DNA of 64,000 bases from Escallonia rubra (GCA_033065855.1 JAVXUO010002996.1:37501-101500), one strand, 5' to 3'. Counted from the first letter of the stretch, positions 9,188 through 20,980 are shown. Notes: generated by a model not told the origin, from the letters alone. A program made the numbers and translations.

Positions 9188-9726
9188 CCTAAGACATCAT
9201 ATTGTCCTAGTTGATCAAGAAAACAATAGCAGATATTTTATTAGGTATGTAGAACAGATCTTAGGAAGACCTTTAACCCCTCTTAATAATAATAATGGGC
9301 AATAATAATACTAGAAATCATACAACTACTTATATTAGTAATACTGAAGATCGTTTTGAAGCAAATTATGTAGAATTTCGTAGATTTTATGCAGCACTAG
9401 AAGTTATTGATGATACAAATGATAATATTAGATTCAATATTTCAGAAGGCACCTTATCTTTAAAATATAATCCTTTAAGAAGTTATATTCGTACTCTTAT
9501 AAATGTTGATGCAATAATAACAGGTATAAATACATATTTAAAACATTTAGTAGATTTTTATATATATTTTTAAGACTTTGGTAACAATAATTATTATCGT
9601 AGTGAATATATAAGACTTAGAATTACAAGACCGAATGTTGATAGATTCAGATTAATAACCGAAAGACATGAAGCAAATGCTAGAAAACATAACAGATCAC
9701 ATAAATTTTTTACAAATAACAAGTAA
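9188..9726 (+). pseudogene. Partial third unit and full-length small ORF B
   Basis: The third repeat start (ORF A tail) leads into ORF B from ATG 9295. Here the sequence does not switch strand and continues to a natural-looking stop at 9724-9726, 143 residues after MGNNN. One in-frame TAA at about 9571 (AAA in unit 1) breaks it. Core motifs are F..FYAALEVIDDTND.IR, YNPL..YIR, YLKHLVDFYI and NNYY.SEYIRLR. It aligns without large gaps to small proteins A and C. Function is unknown. It lies between A and C in a compact, near-overlapping arrangement. Confidence 0.72.
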
Positions 9727-9795
9727 CATAGATAGTACAGATTCAGATAGTACTAGTAGTAATGAAGAACCTAATAGTTTACATCTTCCAGATTA

Positions 9796-10170
9796 ATGTC
9801 AGATAGAGATTTAAATACTGAACCATATCAGGAACCTTTTAGTTTTGAAGACATGATAAATAATTTTAACTTAGATCAACAAACTACTTCAGATATATTA
9901 GACACTTTTAATAAATTTTTTACAGCCTTAGAAACGATAGATGATACAAATGATAGAATCAAACATTTTATAGATACAGACTCTATTACATTATTATACA
10001 ATCCTTTATCTTTTTATATAAGATATTTTCTAAACTTAGATTTATTATTAGAAGAATTTGACATTTTCTTTCAGCATCTTATAGGCTTTTATATACAATT
10101 AAAAGACCAACAAAATAATGCATTATATTACACTGAGTTTATTAACAATAGTAGCAAACTTTATAACTAA
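9796..10170 (+). CDS. Endogenous caulimovirid small ORF C
   Basis: A 124-codon open frame with no internal stop, starting MSDRDLN. The start MSDR recalls protein A. The core FNKFFTALETIDDTNDRIK, YNPLSFYIR, LIGFYIQLKD and ALYYTEFI aligns with both A and B. Its end overlaps the beginning of the coat-protein frame, as is usual in compact pararetroviral genomes. No named domain is recognised. It could be a virion-associated, transmission or accessory protein. This is a copy in a decayed locus, so expression is doubtful even though the frame is open. Confidence 0.65.
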   Translation: MSDRDLNTEPYQEPFSFEDMINNFNLDQQTTSDILDTFNKFFTALETIDDTNDRIKHFIDTDSITLLYNPLSFYIRYFLNLDLLLEEFDIFFQHLIGFYIQLKDQQNNALYYTEFINNSSKLYN

Positions 10171-11446
10171 ACAATCTGATAATTTAGAAACAATAGAGGA
10201 AATAATAAGATATATGACACAATTCTTAGGCCCAATAGCTAAAGCTAACTTTGAAGAATGGCAAAAGACATTTCCTAATGATTTAAAAGAAATGGCAGAC
10301 TTAGGACCTAATCCTTATAACTTTGTAAACACTATACAATTAATATTAACTGGTAGAAATCCCAATACAGGAGATACTATGATCCAAACTGAGGCAGCTA
10401 GAAAATTAAAATAAGTTCATTTATACAATTGGCATAATATAAAGCCATTTATGCAAGAATATTATTATTTCGCGTCCCAAAGCGGAAATATATGGAATAA
10501 GACAGTAATAGAAAATTTTTTACACAAACTTCCAGGCGCATTAGGAAGAGAAATATATGAAACGGTTAAAAAGATGTATGAAGATTCTAGACTTACACCT
10601 TCATTAGGAAGTATTTTCGAACAAGTTATAGAAATATTAGTTTCTAAATGTACTAATATACAAATAGCCAGACAATTAAAGAATGAAACCAGTTTCTGCA
10701 AAGAAATATATACTCCACAACACTATGGTCAAGAAAAATCAAGAAGACCTAAATATACCAGAAAACCATACAAAAGTTATAAACAACCTAGAAAAACTTA
10801 TTATTTAAGAAAAAGCAAAGCTAGAAAACCCTTTTTAAATCCTAAACATGTTAGAAAATATGATAATAGAAGGATATACAAAAACAAAATTACATGTTAT
10901 TCATGCGGAGAACCAGATCATTTAAGTTCTAGTTGTCCTAGAAGACATAATAATAATAATTTTAAAGCAATGATAGTTAATAATACCAATGAAGATCTCT
11001 TAGAGGTAGATGAAACCTTAAGTGACACATAGAGTATATATATCATTAAATCAATAGATGAATATACAGAAGACATCCTTTCTATAAGTAGTGATGAGGA
11101 AGAAGAAAATCTTCCAGTAGAAACAACAGATAAATTAGATACTTTCAGAAATTCATTAAGAAATACTGAGGTATACAATTTTATGTTTAAACCTTTAGAA
11201 AATCAATTAACTTTAAAAGAAGACTGTATACATCAATGGCAGTTAGAAAAAGGTTTAGATACAATACCATGCTATATATGCACATGGTATCCAGCAATTA
11301 AAGTAAGATGCAAGTGCGATTTATGTTATAAAGAAGCATGCACAAAATGCATAAAACAAAAATATAATATAGATATAATCAAACCTAAAGAACCTATTAC
11401 AAATAAAGACACTTATTATGATAAAAAAACGTTAATAGAAGGTTAG
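10118..11446 (+). pseudogene. Endogenous caulimovirid coat protein (two in-frame stops)
   Basis: One frame runs from before 10214 (likely ATG at MTQFLGP) to TAG 11444-11446, broken by TAA at 10412-10414 and TAG at about 11030. In order it shows: a helical core (W...IKPFMQEYY...NFLHKLPG), a strongly basic K/R/Y region (10725-10870), a CCHC zinc knuckle C-x2-C-x4-H-x4-C (10895-10936), an acidic serine-rich tail (SISSDEEEE), and a second Cys motif C-x2-C-x11-C-x2-C-x4-C-x2-C (11270-11350). The zinc knuckle is general to caulimovirid capsids and binds the packaged RNA. The spacing of the second motif equals the one described for badnaviruses. Relative to 340-365 (minus) and 5521-5625 (minus), two extra A residues near 11425 shift the frame. 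The ancestral coat protein may therefore have been continuous with the polymerase. Confidence 0.8.
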
Positions 11447-11448
11447 AA

Positions 11449-12978
11449 TATTTAGAACAAAAAGTTATTCAAATAGAAGAAACCATTAATAAAAAACATA
11501 CAGAAGATCTAATCATAGGAGAAAATAAACATTTAATTCAAGATATTCAAGAATTTAAAATAGAAAAATTCTGTACTCAGGCAAGATTTAATAACCTTAT
11601 AACTGCAAGAATACATGTAAGGCATTATAATAAATTAATTGAAACAAATGCAATTATAGATACTGGATGTACCATTACAGTTATAGATCCAAGCTTAACT
11701 GATCCATCTTATATAAAAACATTTGAGACACCCATAACTGGAGTAGGTTTTTCTAATACTCCCATACACTACTCTCAATATATTACAAATGCATCTATTA
11801 CTTTTCTAACACCATGCAATACGCAAAGGAAACCATATCCTCTAAAGCAAGCCTTTTGTGCACCTATTGTACACTCAGAAGGAAAAATTATTTTAGGAAT
11901 AAATTTTTTAATAGCCGACAATAACACTCTAACAATTACTAAAGACTTCATACAACTAGCACAAAATGTTACACATACCCCTATTAATATTGACACTCCA
12001 TCAGAGTACGCTCGGAAGCGTGGTGGAGAATATGTTAATATAAAAGGAAAAAAAAAAATATGTGACGACTGTAGTAATGGAAAAACAAATTGTTGCATAA
12101 CAAATATAGAAGATGAATGCTTACATATAGAAGAATTAGAAGATTTAGACATAGAAGATTACTCTAATATAAATCTAGACACATATAGTCAAGAAAAAGT
12201 TAGTTATAACTTAATAAGTCTTTTTACAAACAAATACGATATCCTTAAAGCAATAGAAAAACTACCTTTTATATGAGAAGATCCTATCAAACGATGAGAT
12301 TTAAACAAAATATATTGTAAACTAGACATCATTAATCCAGACTATATTGTTAAGACAGCAAACATAGAAGCAAGTAGTTTAGATACTGAAGATTTCAAAA
12401 TGCACATCAAAGATTTAACACAATTAAAAGTAATTAGACCTAGCAATAGCCCTTATAGATCCACAACATTCATAGTTAGGAATCATGCAGAAATAATTAA
12501 AGGTAAAAGCAGAATGGTAATAAATTATAAAAGACTAAATGACAATATTAAAGACGATAGTTACAATATCCCAAACAAGACCTTTCTTTTAAGTAAAATT
12601 CAAGGCAAAAAGATATTTAGCAAATTCGATTGCAAATCAGGCTTTTATCAAATTAAAATGTGGCCTGAAGACATTAAATGGATAGCTTTTACTACACCCG
12701 AAGGTCTATATAAATGGTTAGTCATGTCATTTGGCCTTAAAACAGCACCAAGTATCTTCCAACGTAAAATGGACGATATTTTTATACCTTACAATGATTT
12801 TATTCTAGTATACATTGATGATATTTTAGTTTGTAGTAAAAATGAACATGAACATTTATCACATCTAGATCTAGTTTTTAAACTATTCAACAAACTCGGT
12901 TTAATTTTAAGCAAGAAAAAGGTAGAATTATTTAAAGCAAGTGTAAAATTCTTAGGAATGGAGATAGGAAATGGCAAG
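11449..12978 (+). pseudogene. Endogenous caulimovirid protease-reverse transcriptase, truncated
   Basis: A charged linker leads into an aspartic protease (DTGCT at 11659-11673; later ILGINFL) and then reverse transcriptase. The RT region shows SRMVINYKRLND, SKFDCKSGFYQI, FGLKTAPS.FQRKMD and the catalytic YIDD at 12811-12822. Protease and RT share one frame except for two TGA stops (12274-12276 and 12295-12297), both where tryptophan would fit. The frame collapses into a TA/CA microsatellite at about 12976, inside the RT thumb, and no RNase H follows here. RNase H ends are found only at 7433 and 8954 on the other strand. Confidence 0.85.
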
Positions 12979-13063
12979 ATATATATATATATATAGACAC
13001 ACACACACACATATATATATATATGTGTATGTGTATGTGTGTGTGTGTGTGTGTGTGTGTTTG

Positions 13064-13095
<32 letters not shown>

Positions 13096-13275
13096 CATAT
13101 ATATGTGTGTATATATATATATACCTATATACGTATATAGGTATATATATATACACATATACGTATATATATATATACACACACACACACATATATATAT
13201 ATACATGTATATGTATATATACAATGTATATGTATATATACAATGTATATGTATATATACAATGTATATGTATAT
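12976..13275. repeat. Compound (TA)n/(CA)n/(GT)n microsatellite with minisatellite-like TATACAATGTATATG units
   Basis: About 300 bp of alternating purine-pyrimidine runs. Four near-perfect copies of a 20-bp word containing acaatgtatatgtatata stand at the right end (about 13215-13275). All open frames here (poly Y/I/H/T) are low-complexity artefacts. It marks the right border of the viral block. Confidence 0.9.
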
Positions 13276-13982
13276 ATGGCGTTGAAGGAAAAGAGGAAGA
13301 AAAGTGGGGTGAGTCCCATTCATTTTAGTCTGAACTGATCTAGACTAATTCTATACCAAACCCCCCCCCCCCCTAGGTATTATTTTATCCCACTCCAGTG
13401 AGATTCGGGGACTAAGTGCGTGTCCAAACGCCGGATATGATTATTTTTATCCTATCCGGGGTCTTATCCCGCGCGCCAAACACAACCTATAGGTCTATTA
13501 CCCATGTACATATACTCTTTTGTTCTACTGATGATACTACCGATTATACTACCAGTATAGTACTCCACCTTGGTTAGATCAACCCATTCGACATGTAGTT
13601 CCCCTTCATAATGTGAATTCCGAATACTCAATTAGCAAAGTCGGTGACTACGATTTCTATTTCTGCATCCGGTCACGAGATGTTGAGGTTGTTTTGAAGT
13701 GAATTGGAGGCACGAAAAAAATGCGAAAGGGTATGAGTGAGTGGGGAGTGGGGGAGATGTGGGGAAAGTAGATTACTGTAACATATGTATTTTAATTAAT
13801 AATAAAAAGTGTTTAACCAACAAACAATTTTTTTTTTGGGTTACTTGTTTTGAAATCTAATTTAGATATCAAATTCAAATGTTACTTAGCAATTCCTTGA
13901 ATAATATAGTGCAAAAAATATTGGACATTCAAAATTGTGTTGAAAAACGTAAACAACATAATTCTCACAAACATTACTAATT
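13276..13982. other. Intergenic stretch between viral block and LINE
   Basis: No gene is seen. It contains a C14 run (about 13359) and a segment 'gtgtccaaacgccggata...gcgcgccaaacacaacc' (13421-13487) of the kind often found at ends of small plant transposons, but I could not define both ends. The remainder is A/T-rich. Confidence 0.4.
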
Positions 13983-13997
13983 TATCTCCATAGTTTA
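13983..13997. repeat. LINE target-site duplication, left copy
   Basis: tatctccatagttta, identical to 21304-21318. The two copies bracket the LINE exactly between its 5' end and its A-rich tail. Confidence 0.88.
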
Positions 13998-14417
13998 TAC
14001 AGTTACTCAACATGGGTAGAAACGCTCTTCGCTTTGAGAGCCCTAGACGCCTCTGTTGTCTATATCAACCGCACTCGCTGAACCGCAGCTGCCCGCCACT
14101 CCTTGCCATGATCTCTCGCCGGAAGACCTTTGCGAAGATGGCTCTGGGTCACTGTGTTCCTGTTTGCTGAAGTTAGATGCCTGTGTATCTTGGCAGCTAA
14201 CTGGGTTTGCTCTTCTCCAGCTTTTTCTCCCCTGTTTCTTCCACACCTTAACATCTATCCCCCGTCTTTCCCCTTATTCCCTCGTGTAGAGACAAACTGG
14301 CTTCATCCAGTGTTGCCTCCTCGTTAGGCGCCTTTGGCTCTTGAACGATGCGGTTACATGGCCGAGGTAGATGGTCTTCTGCTTGCGTCTCAAACCTCTT
14401 GATGGACCAAAACTTTA

Positions 14418-16322
14418 ATGGGCCGATTTGTGGACTCAAGGGTATTCTCTGTACAGCTCATCCAAGCGGTGACTAACCATCACTGGGAATTGTTAGGTGC
14501 TGTCGAAGTGTATGCTGTAGGCGACTTGTTTGCCTTCTATTTTACGACCTCGGAGGACTTAGAGTTGCTTCTAGCCGAAGGTCCCTGGAATATTCAAGGC
14601 TCTTTACTACAGCTCGTGCGTTGGTTTCCATTTTCCTGTGTACCTTGCCTTGATTTCTCTACTGTTGACTTGTGGGTTCAGCTACATGACATTCCTGCAG
14701 AATATTTCTTCTATGAAGCGGCCACAATTTTGGTGAGGTGCTCTCCATCGATTGGTCCGCTCGACGTCAACAACGCCGTGATTACTTCCGCATTCATGTT
14801 CGGGTTCGGGTTACAGACCCCCTTGTGGCGGGAGTGTACTTGCCTACGGTTGCTGAGCACTGTAACTGGGTGTGGGCGTCCTATGAACGAGTATTCCGCA
14901 TATGTTATAACTGTGGCGTTATTGGTCATTCCAACACCGATTGCTCGCTTGCTCTTCCCTCAGCTCGGCGAATGGTGGAAGCAGTCTTGGGACGTTACTC
15001 TTCTCCATCCGATGTCCATCTGTTTTACCAAAATGCTCACCCTCTGTTCACGTACCGACTCCGTGCCTTCGCAAATACCAATCGAAATCGAACTAGTCGG
15101 ATACGTTTCACTAATGATTTGGAAAACCTTATAGAACAAGCGGATCAAGCAGCGCCTGCGATAGGTTTGTCGGGCAATGTAAGCATCGACTCTAGCCTTC
15201 TCAGTTCCTCCAATCCTCTCTCGGGCTCCCGTTTCCTTGGTTCCTGCTTGTCGCCGTCTTCTTCCTCAACGGGCAGTTACCACTCATGCGGCAGTGACGG
15301 GACTAGAGACACCTTGCATGCTGCATCTCATACTTCTGCAATCTACGGCCAAGCTTGGGCAACTCAGCTCAATACCCAGCAACGCGACTTACTAGACACT
15401 CCGTCTTTACGGCCAGAAATGCTGGACTCGCCGGAATTTGCTTATTCCGGCAGCTTCGCCGGAAATCCAGCCAGGAATGTCACCGCCGTCAGATGCTCTG
15501 GCCATGCCTGATCGACGTGGCAACGCTGATCCCGAAAGCATCTTCTCACGTGACCCCGTTGACCTTGCAGCTGCCAGCGCAATCTCGGATCCTTCGCCTC
15601 ATGCTGCGTGGAACCCGTTCAATTTTTTGGCTTCAAAAATGGCAGCTGGCATCTTCAAGGATAAGGTAGAAGAGCTCCACCTTCAGCTGGATAATGGGCT
15701 TGGACGTAAGTGGGCTGATTTCATTTTTGGCCCATCTGCACGTGAGCTTGGAATTTGTCTTTTGGACCCTACAGCTGGGCCTAATTACGTGGGGCAGCCT
15801 GATGGCCCAAATGCACAGGAGCTCACATTGCACTCTCATGCATTTCATGATTTTATTCCAACTGGTTGTGGGCTACTTGATCAATATGGTACCTTTACTG
15901 CAAATAATCATGGTGGGCTTCAAGAATCTACGCTCTCGGATTTAGCCAACGCTAACGCGGAGCTTGGGCCGTTGGCTGAAATTGTCACTGAATCATCTTA
16001 TTTGGACGTTGCCTCGCTTGCTCAGGTCGTTGGCCGTACCTGTCTTTCACCGGTATTTTCACTACACTTAAGCTCTTCGTCTGAGGACTCCGCTATGGAA
16101 GATGATTCAACACCAGTTGTCGTTACCACCCAAGCTCTCATTCTCCGCAGCACAGTTATGGATCCTCTTAGCTTTAGGCGCCAAATGGGATGGGAAACCT
16201 GCTTGTCTTATTCGTCTCCTATCTCATCTACTAGTTCCCGTAAACGCTCACACGAGACGTTGAACCTTTCTTCGGAACTCCGGGTTCACTCTAAGAAGCT
16301 GAAACCTTCGACCTCTACTTAG
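14418..16322 (+). pseudogene. LINE ORF1 (nucleic-acid-binding protein), frameshifted
   Basis: The first frame (14418 to about 14745) has the DUF4283-type pattern (FAFYFTTSEDLELLLAEGPW, WVQLHDIP). A frameshift near 14745 moves the match to the frame holding RVRVTDPLVAGVYLP and the zinc knuckle C-x2-C-x4-H-x4-C at 14903-14944 (CYNCGVIGH). Another shift near 15440-15510 leads into a low-similarity serine-rich tail ending TAG at 16320-16322. ORF1 proteins coat LINE RNA and act as chaperones. This copy cannot give a full product. Confidence 0.82.
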
Positions 16323-16729
16323 AATATACTTCACCCTGGTGTATCATCGAGCGCTTCATCAGCATCGTCCGGCACCAGCCAGCAGAAGCGGTTATCCCGA
16401 GCGCCAGAAACAGATCCTACGCAACGCTTCAAGCGGCTTCGCATACTGGCAGTACAGACTACGGACGAGCCTCCGGGTACGCATACACGTCACTGCTCTT
16501 ATTATCTGCCTCGTATATTAGTGCTCAGTAATCTGTTCATTGATTATATTTTGTGGGGTGATGGGTTTTCTAAATTCTGGGCTTGGGTGATGATTCTTTG
16601 TCTTGGCTCGCAAAGTGCCAGAATTATGAGTGTTAATCATTTTTGGCGTATTTGGTTCGTGCGACGCTTGGTGTGTGCTGTTGGTCTTCGCTTGGCTTTG
16701 GTGGTTGGGCCTCACCAACCACGGGGTCC

Positions 16730-19700
16730 ATGATGATCCTCAGCTGGAACTGTGGGGGTATCGGTCAGACCGCCACAGTTCGTACAGCGATTCGTCTGAT
16801 CAAGTTATACAAACCTGATATCAATTTTCTTATGGAAACTAAGGCTAGTTATAAGTTAGTTGCTTCTAAGTTTCTTAAATTCGGGTTTTCTTGTTTTGTG
16901 GGATCGGACTCTATCGGCCGTAGTAGCAATCTTTGGCTTGGTTGGCTAGGACCGATTTCCTTAACAATTCATCATGTTAGCGTGAACTATATATTATCTT
17001 CCTTAGTTAACCCAGCCGGGGAAATTGAGATGTATGGTTTTATCTATGGACACCCTCAGGTTCCGCTCAGGGCAATGACCTGGCGTTCGATTGCCATTCT
17101 TCTACAGCCTTTCCCTGTTCCCATATGCTTGTGTGGTGATTTCAACCAGGTGTTAGACTCCTCTGAAAAATCCAATGGCGGCACCGCTATCCCTCCGGGT
17201 AGCTCGGCTTTTCGTGATTTTTTTAGCTCAGTTTGGGTTTTCTGATATATGTTGGGAGGGACCCCTCTACACTTGGGTACGAGGTTCTCCAACTCACGGC
17301 TTTGTTTATGAAAAATTAGACAGAGTGCTTGCTTCATCGGCCTGGGTTATTCTTCATCCCTCGGCTCTAGCCTGGAATTTAGCAATTCAGCGTTCCGACC
17401 ATGCTCCCATTTTATGCAGCACGGAAGCCTCTCGTACCGCTTTTGCTTACCCTTCTAGATTTGAGGCCATGTGGTTAGCCTCGCCGCTCTGCCTATCTTT
17501 CATTCGAGCTCAATGGTCCTACTCTGTAACGGGCTCGCCCTTCTTCCAACTTATGCATAAACTGGACAAAGTCCTTCAATCTGTTTGTGTCTGGAGCTCA
17601 GCTAATCTTGGGCAACTTGACACTCAAATTAAGACGGTTCACCAGTTGCTTGTCGACAATCAGTCTCAGATGCCAAGGTCGGTATCTTGCCATCGGTTGG
17701 ACTTCCTACTGAAATGTGAAGAAATTTTCTGGGCTCAACGCTCCAAAATTACTTGGTTAGAGGTGGCTGATCGCATCCTTGCCTCAACTGTTATCCGCAG
17801 AACATCAAGACTGCCTCTGGATCTCAGGTTCTTCGCTGAAATCAGCTACTCTTGGGCAACTTGACACTCAAATTAAGACGGTTCACCAGTTGCTTGTCGA
17901 CAATCAGTCTCAGATGCCAAGGTCGGTATCTTGCGATCTGATTGAATCCTCTTTACGCCATCGGTTGGACTTCCTACTGAAATGTGAAGAAATTTTCTTG
18001 GCTCAACGCTCCAAAATTACTTGGTTAGAGGTGGCTGATCGCAACATAAACCTTTTTCACGCCTCAACTGTTATCCGTAGGAGTCAGAACTTCATTTCTT
18101 CCATCAAGACTGCCTCTGGTGCTGTGATCTCAGGTGAATCTGGTCTTCGCTCCTCCCTGGTTGAGTATTTTTCTAACCTCCTTGCCCCGCCCCCTCCAAA
18201 CCCGACCCTATGCCTTCAGTTTTGAGACTATGTGTCTTACTTACCACTTCCGGCCTTATCCCAGAGTCATGTTAGTCACCTCCAACAACCTTTTACTCTG
18301 GCGGAAGTGAAGCGTGCAACTTTTCTAATTGGAGATCTTAAGGCACCTGGGCCTGATGGATACCCTGGGATGGTCTTTAAGAAATGTTGGGACATTATGG
18401 GGCCGTTAGTCACTTCGGGTGTGCTCTCTTTCCTTAACTCCAAACACCTTTTACGAGAAGTCAACCGAACCTACCTTGCACTGATTCCGAAAATCAAGGC
18501 ACCTGAATCACCTGCGGACTATCGACATATCAGTCTTTGTACCGGAGTTTACAAAATCATTTCTAAGGTGCTCATCAATAGATTGAAACCTATAATGCCG
18601 GATTTGATTTCTCCCTTTCAGAATGCTTTTCTAGCTGGTCGATGTCTCTCTGATATTGTCCTTCTTGCGTAAGAACTCACTGACTGTGTTCAGAAGCGCA
18701 AAAAAGGCGGGGTTGTCTTAGTTGCCCTGAAGTTAGACTTGAGCAAAGCTTTTGATCGGGTTCGATGGGAATTTGTAAGAAAAGTCCTTTTGGCCCTTCG
18801 TTTTCCTTCTAACTGGGTTTAGTTAATCCTCCAATGTATTTCCTCGGTCTCCTATGCTATTTTGGTTAATGGGGCACCTACATCCTTTTTGACCCCACTC
18901 AGGGTATTTGGCAGGGGGACCCCCTCTCACCGTACCTTTTCCTTCTTTGTGCGGAGATCCTCTCTGTCAGCCTTCTCCACGGAGAACGCGAGGGATTGTT
19001 TCAGGGCATCAAGGCTGGGAAATACTCACCATCCGTCTCCCATCTTCTATATGCTGACGATATCTTTATCTTCATGCGGCTTTCTAAGGAAGCTTTGCGT
19101 GACATTGAGGCCGTTAAAACTATCTTACATAACTATTGTCAGCTTTCCGGCCAATGCATTAATTGGGCAAAATCTTCTCTTGTCATCAGCCCTAACGCAA
19201 GCTTTGAAAAAAGACTTCTTATCGAACGGGCGTTTGAGTTTCCCGCTTCCTCGACTTTTGGGAAATATTTGGGTATTCAGCTAGACGTGACAGAATCTAA
19301 AAAGGAAATCTTTCGATCTCTAGTGCAAAGGGTTCAGGACCGCTGTGCACATTGGCTTGGACTTTTACTGAATAAAGCAGGCCGTGCCACTCTTATTACT
19401 TCAGTTCTCTCCTCCCTGCTTGTTAACTACATGCATGTGTTTAAATTCCCAGTGGCTGTTTGCACTCAGCTTGACCAAATTTTGGCCCGATTTTGTTGGT
19501 CAAGCGAGGCTACGCGACACTCTATTCATTGGTTAACGTGGCCTTCCCTGTGTCTACCGAAAAAGTACGGCGGTCTAGGGTTTCGTGACTTTCGTCTTTT
19601 CAATCAAGCCTTACTTACTAAACAGGCTTGGAAGCTTTGGGCCAATCCCCAAAGTTTAGTGGCTCGGGTGCTCAAGGGCCGATACTTTGCTCGGCGCCAA

Positions 19701-20980
19701 TTTCTACATCTTACTCAGCCCCGTTCCTGCTCATGGATTTGGCAAAGTGTTCTTCTTGGGCAACGTATCCTTAAACAGGGAGTGCAATGGCAGATTGGCG
19801 ATCGATTTCGGTATGGATGGATTGGTGGCTACCTTGCGCCCCGCCAAATATCTTACAGCAATATCGCACTAGCACTAATACCTCTTGGATGATCTCTAAC
19901 TTGTTCATTGCCAATACTTCCACCTATGATTTAGATAAGCTCTTACACACTTTCCCTGACACCCTTATCCCTAAAATTCTGCAGCTCTGCTTATTACCGT
20001 TAGGCACGCAAACCGCTTATTCGGTTCTTTTAGTCAAGGCAACAGCTGCCCGGTTGCTGCGGTCTACCGTTTTTTGTCAAAACGACCTGCCTCTGCCTCT
20101 GTGCTGCCCGCAACCTTTTGGTCGCGACTTTGGAGACTTTCGATCCCAGAAAAGCTCAAAATTTTCTTATGGCAATTCTGCCACGCTCGTCTGCCTCTAT
20201 TGCCTGAACTTCTTAAACGCCATTGCCCGGTACAAGTCTCATGTTCGTTCTGCTTGTCACAGCCAGAAACACCTGAGCACTTGTTTCTTGATTGTGAACA
20301 AGTTCAGCCCATTTGGACATTCTTCTTAGGTCACAACGCCTTCATGCGACCTACTACCTCTCCCACCCGCTGGTTCGCTCGTTGCCTGCTATCAAACCTT
20401 ACTCTGAATTGTGTGCATTGCAGTTATCCTTTGGAATATCTGGCTAGGCCGCAATTCAACGATTTTCGCTGCCAAATTTTTTTGTGCTGGACTGATCATC
20501 ACACAGACTCGTTCCTTACTGCACTGCATTTTTGGCACGCCCACCTTTTGCACTCGCTGGCACCATGTGCAAGACCCAGGTCGGGAATGCCCATCGGCTT
20601 TCGTTGACTGGTACAAACATTTTTATCCTCCGTTATGTTACATCTATTTTTCGGAGAATTGCGCCTGTCCGCTACCACCTTCCCCTGTTTTCTGCTCCAT
20701 TTCGGTTTTAGGCTCACCCGCTGACTGCAGCTTTGGAATGGGGTTAGTTCTGTTTAACGGGGCATGGACCTCAATTGGTGCGACCATTGTTACACTCACA
20801 GCTAGGGACGAATTTAATGCATTTCAGTCAGCATTAAATATCGCGCTCAATTGGGCTTTAAAGCTAAAACACTATCATATTATTTTCCTCTTCCTTGATT
20901 GTTCCTTTCTGGTGCAGTTGACATCAGCAGTTAAGGACTGTTCGACTTCGTCCGTTTTTTTTGTGTACAGTTCTACCTAA
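16730..20980 (+). pseudogene. LINE ORF2 (endonuclease, reverse transcriptase), broken
   Basis: Starts MMILSWNCGG at 16730, the usual beginning of the apurinic-type endonuclease in plant L1 elements. Further motifs are a GDFNQVLD loop (about 17140), a frameshift near 17235, then SDHAPIL (about 17396). The RT domain runs from KAPGPDGYPG (about 18340), through SKAFDRVRW (about 18738) to YADD at 19050-19061, with stops at about 18670 and 18820 and a frameshift near 18900. The zf-RVT-like part (IPEKLKIFLWQ, then C..C...PE...HLF..C) is at about 20130-20310. A degenerate RNase H-like segment ends near 20980. None of these parts shares one intact frame. Confidence 0.87.
17605..18030 (+). repeat. Internal ~245-bp tandem duplication in LINE ORF2
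   Basis: The stretch beginning cttgggcaacttgacactc at 17605 recurs at 17850. It runs through the same 'cagatgccaaggtcggtatcttgc' region and on to 'tccaaaattacttggttagag'. The first copy lacks short segments present in the second (for example the 24 bases at 17935-17958), so the second resembles the ancestral sequence. It lies between the endonuclease and RT domains. Confidence 0.85.

Noticed and set aside
12971..13328. Tyrosine/isoleucine-rich open frames of about 100 codons on both strands
   Set aside because: Pure microsatellite translation.
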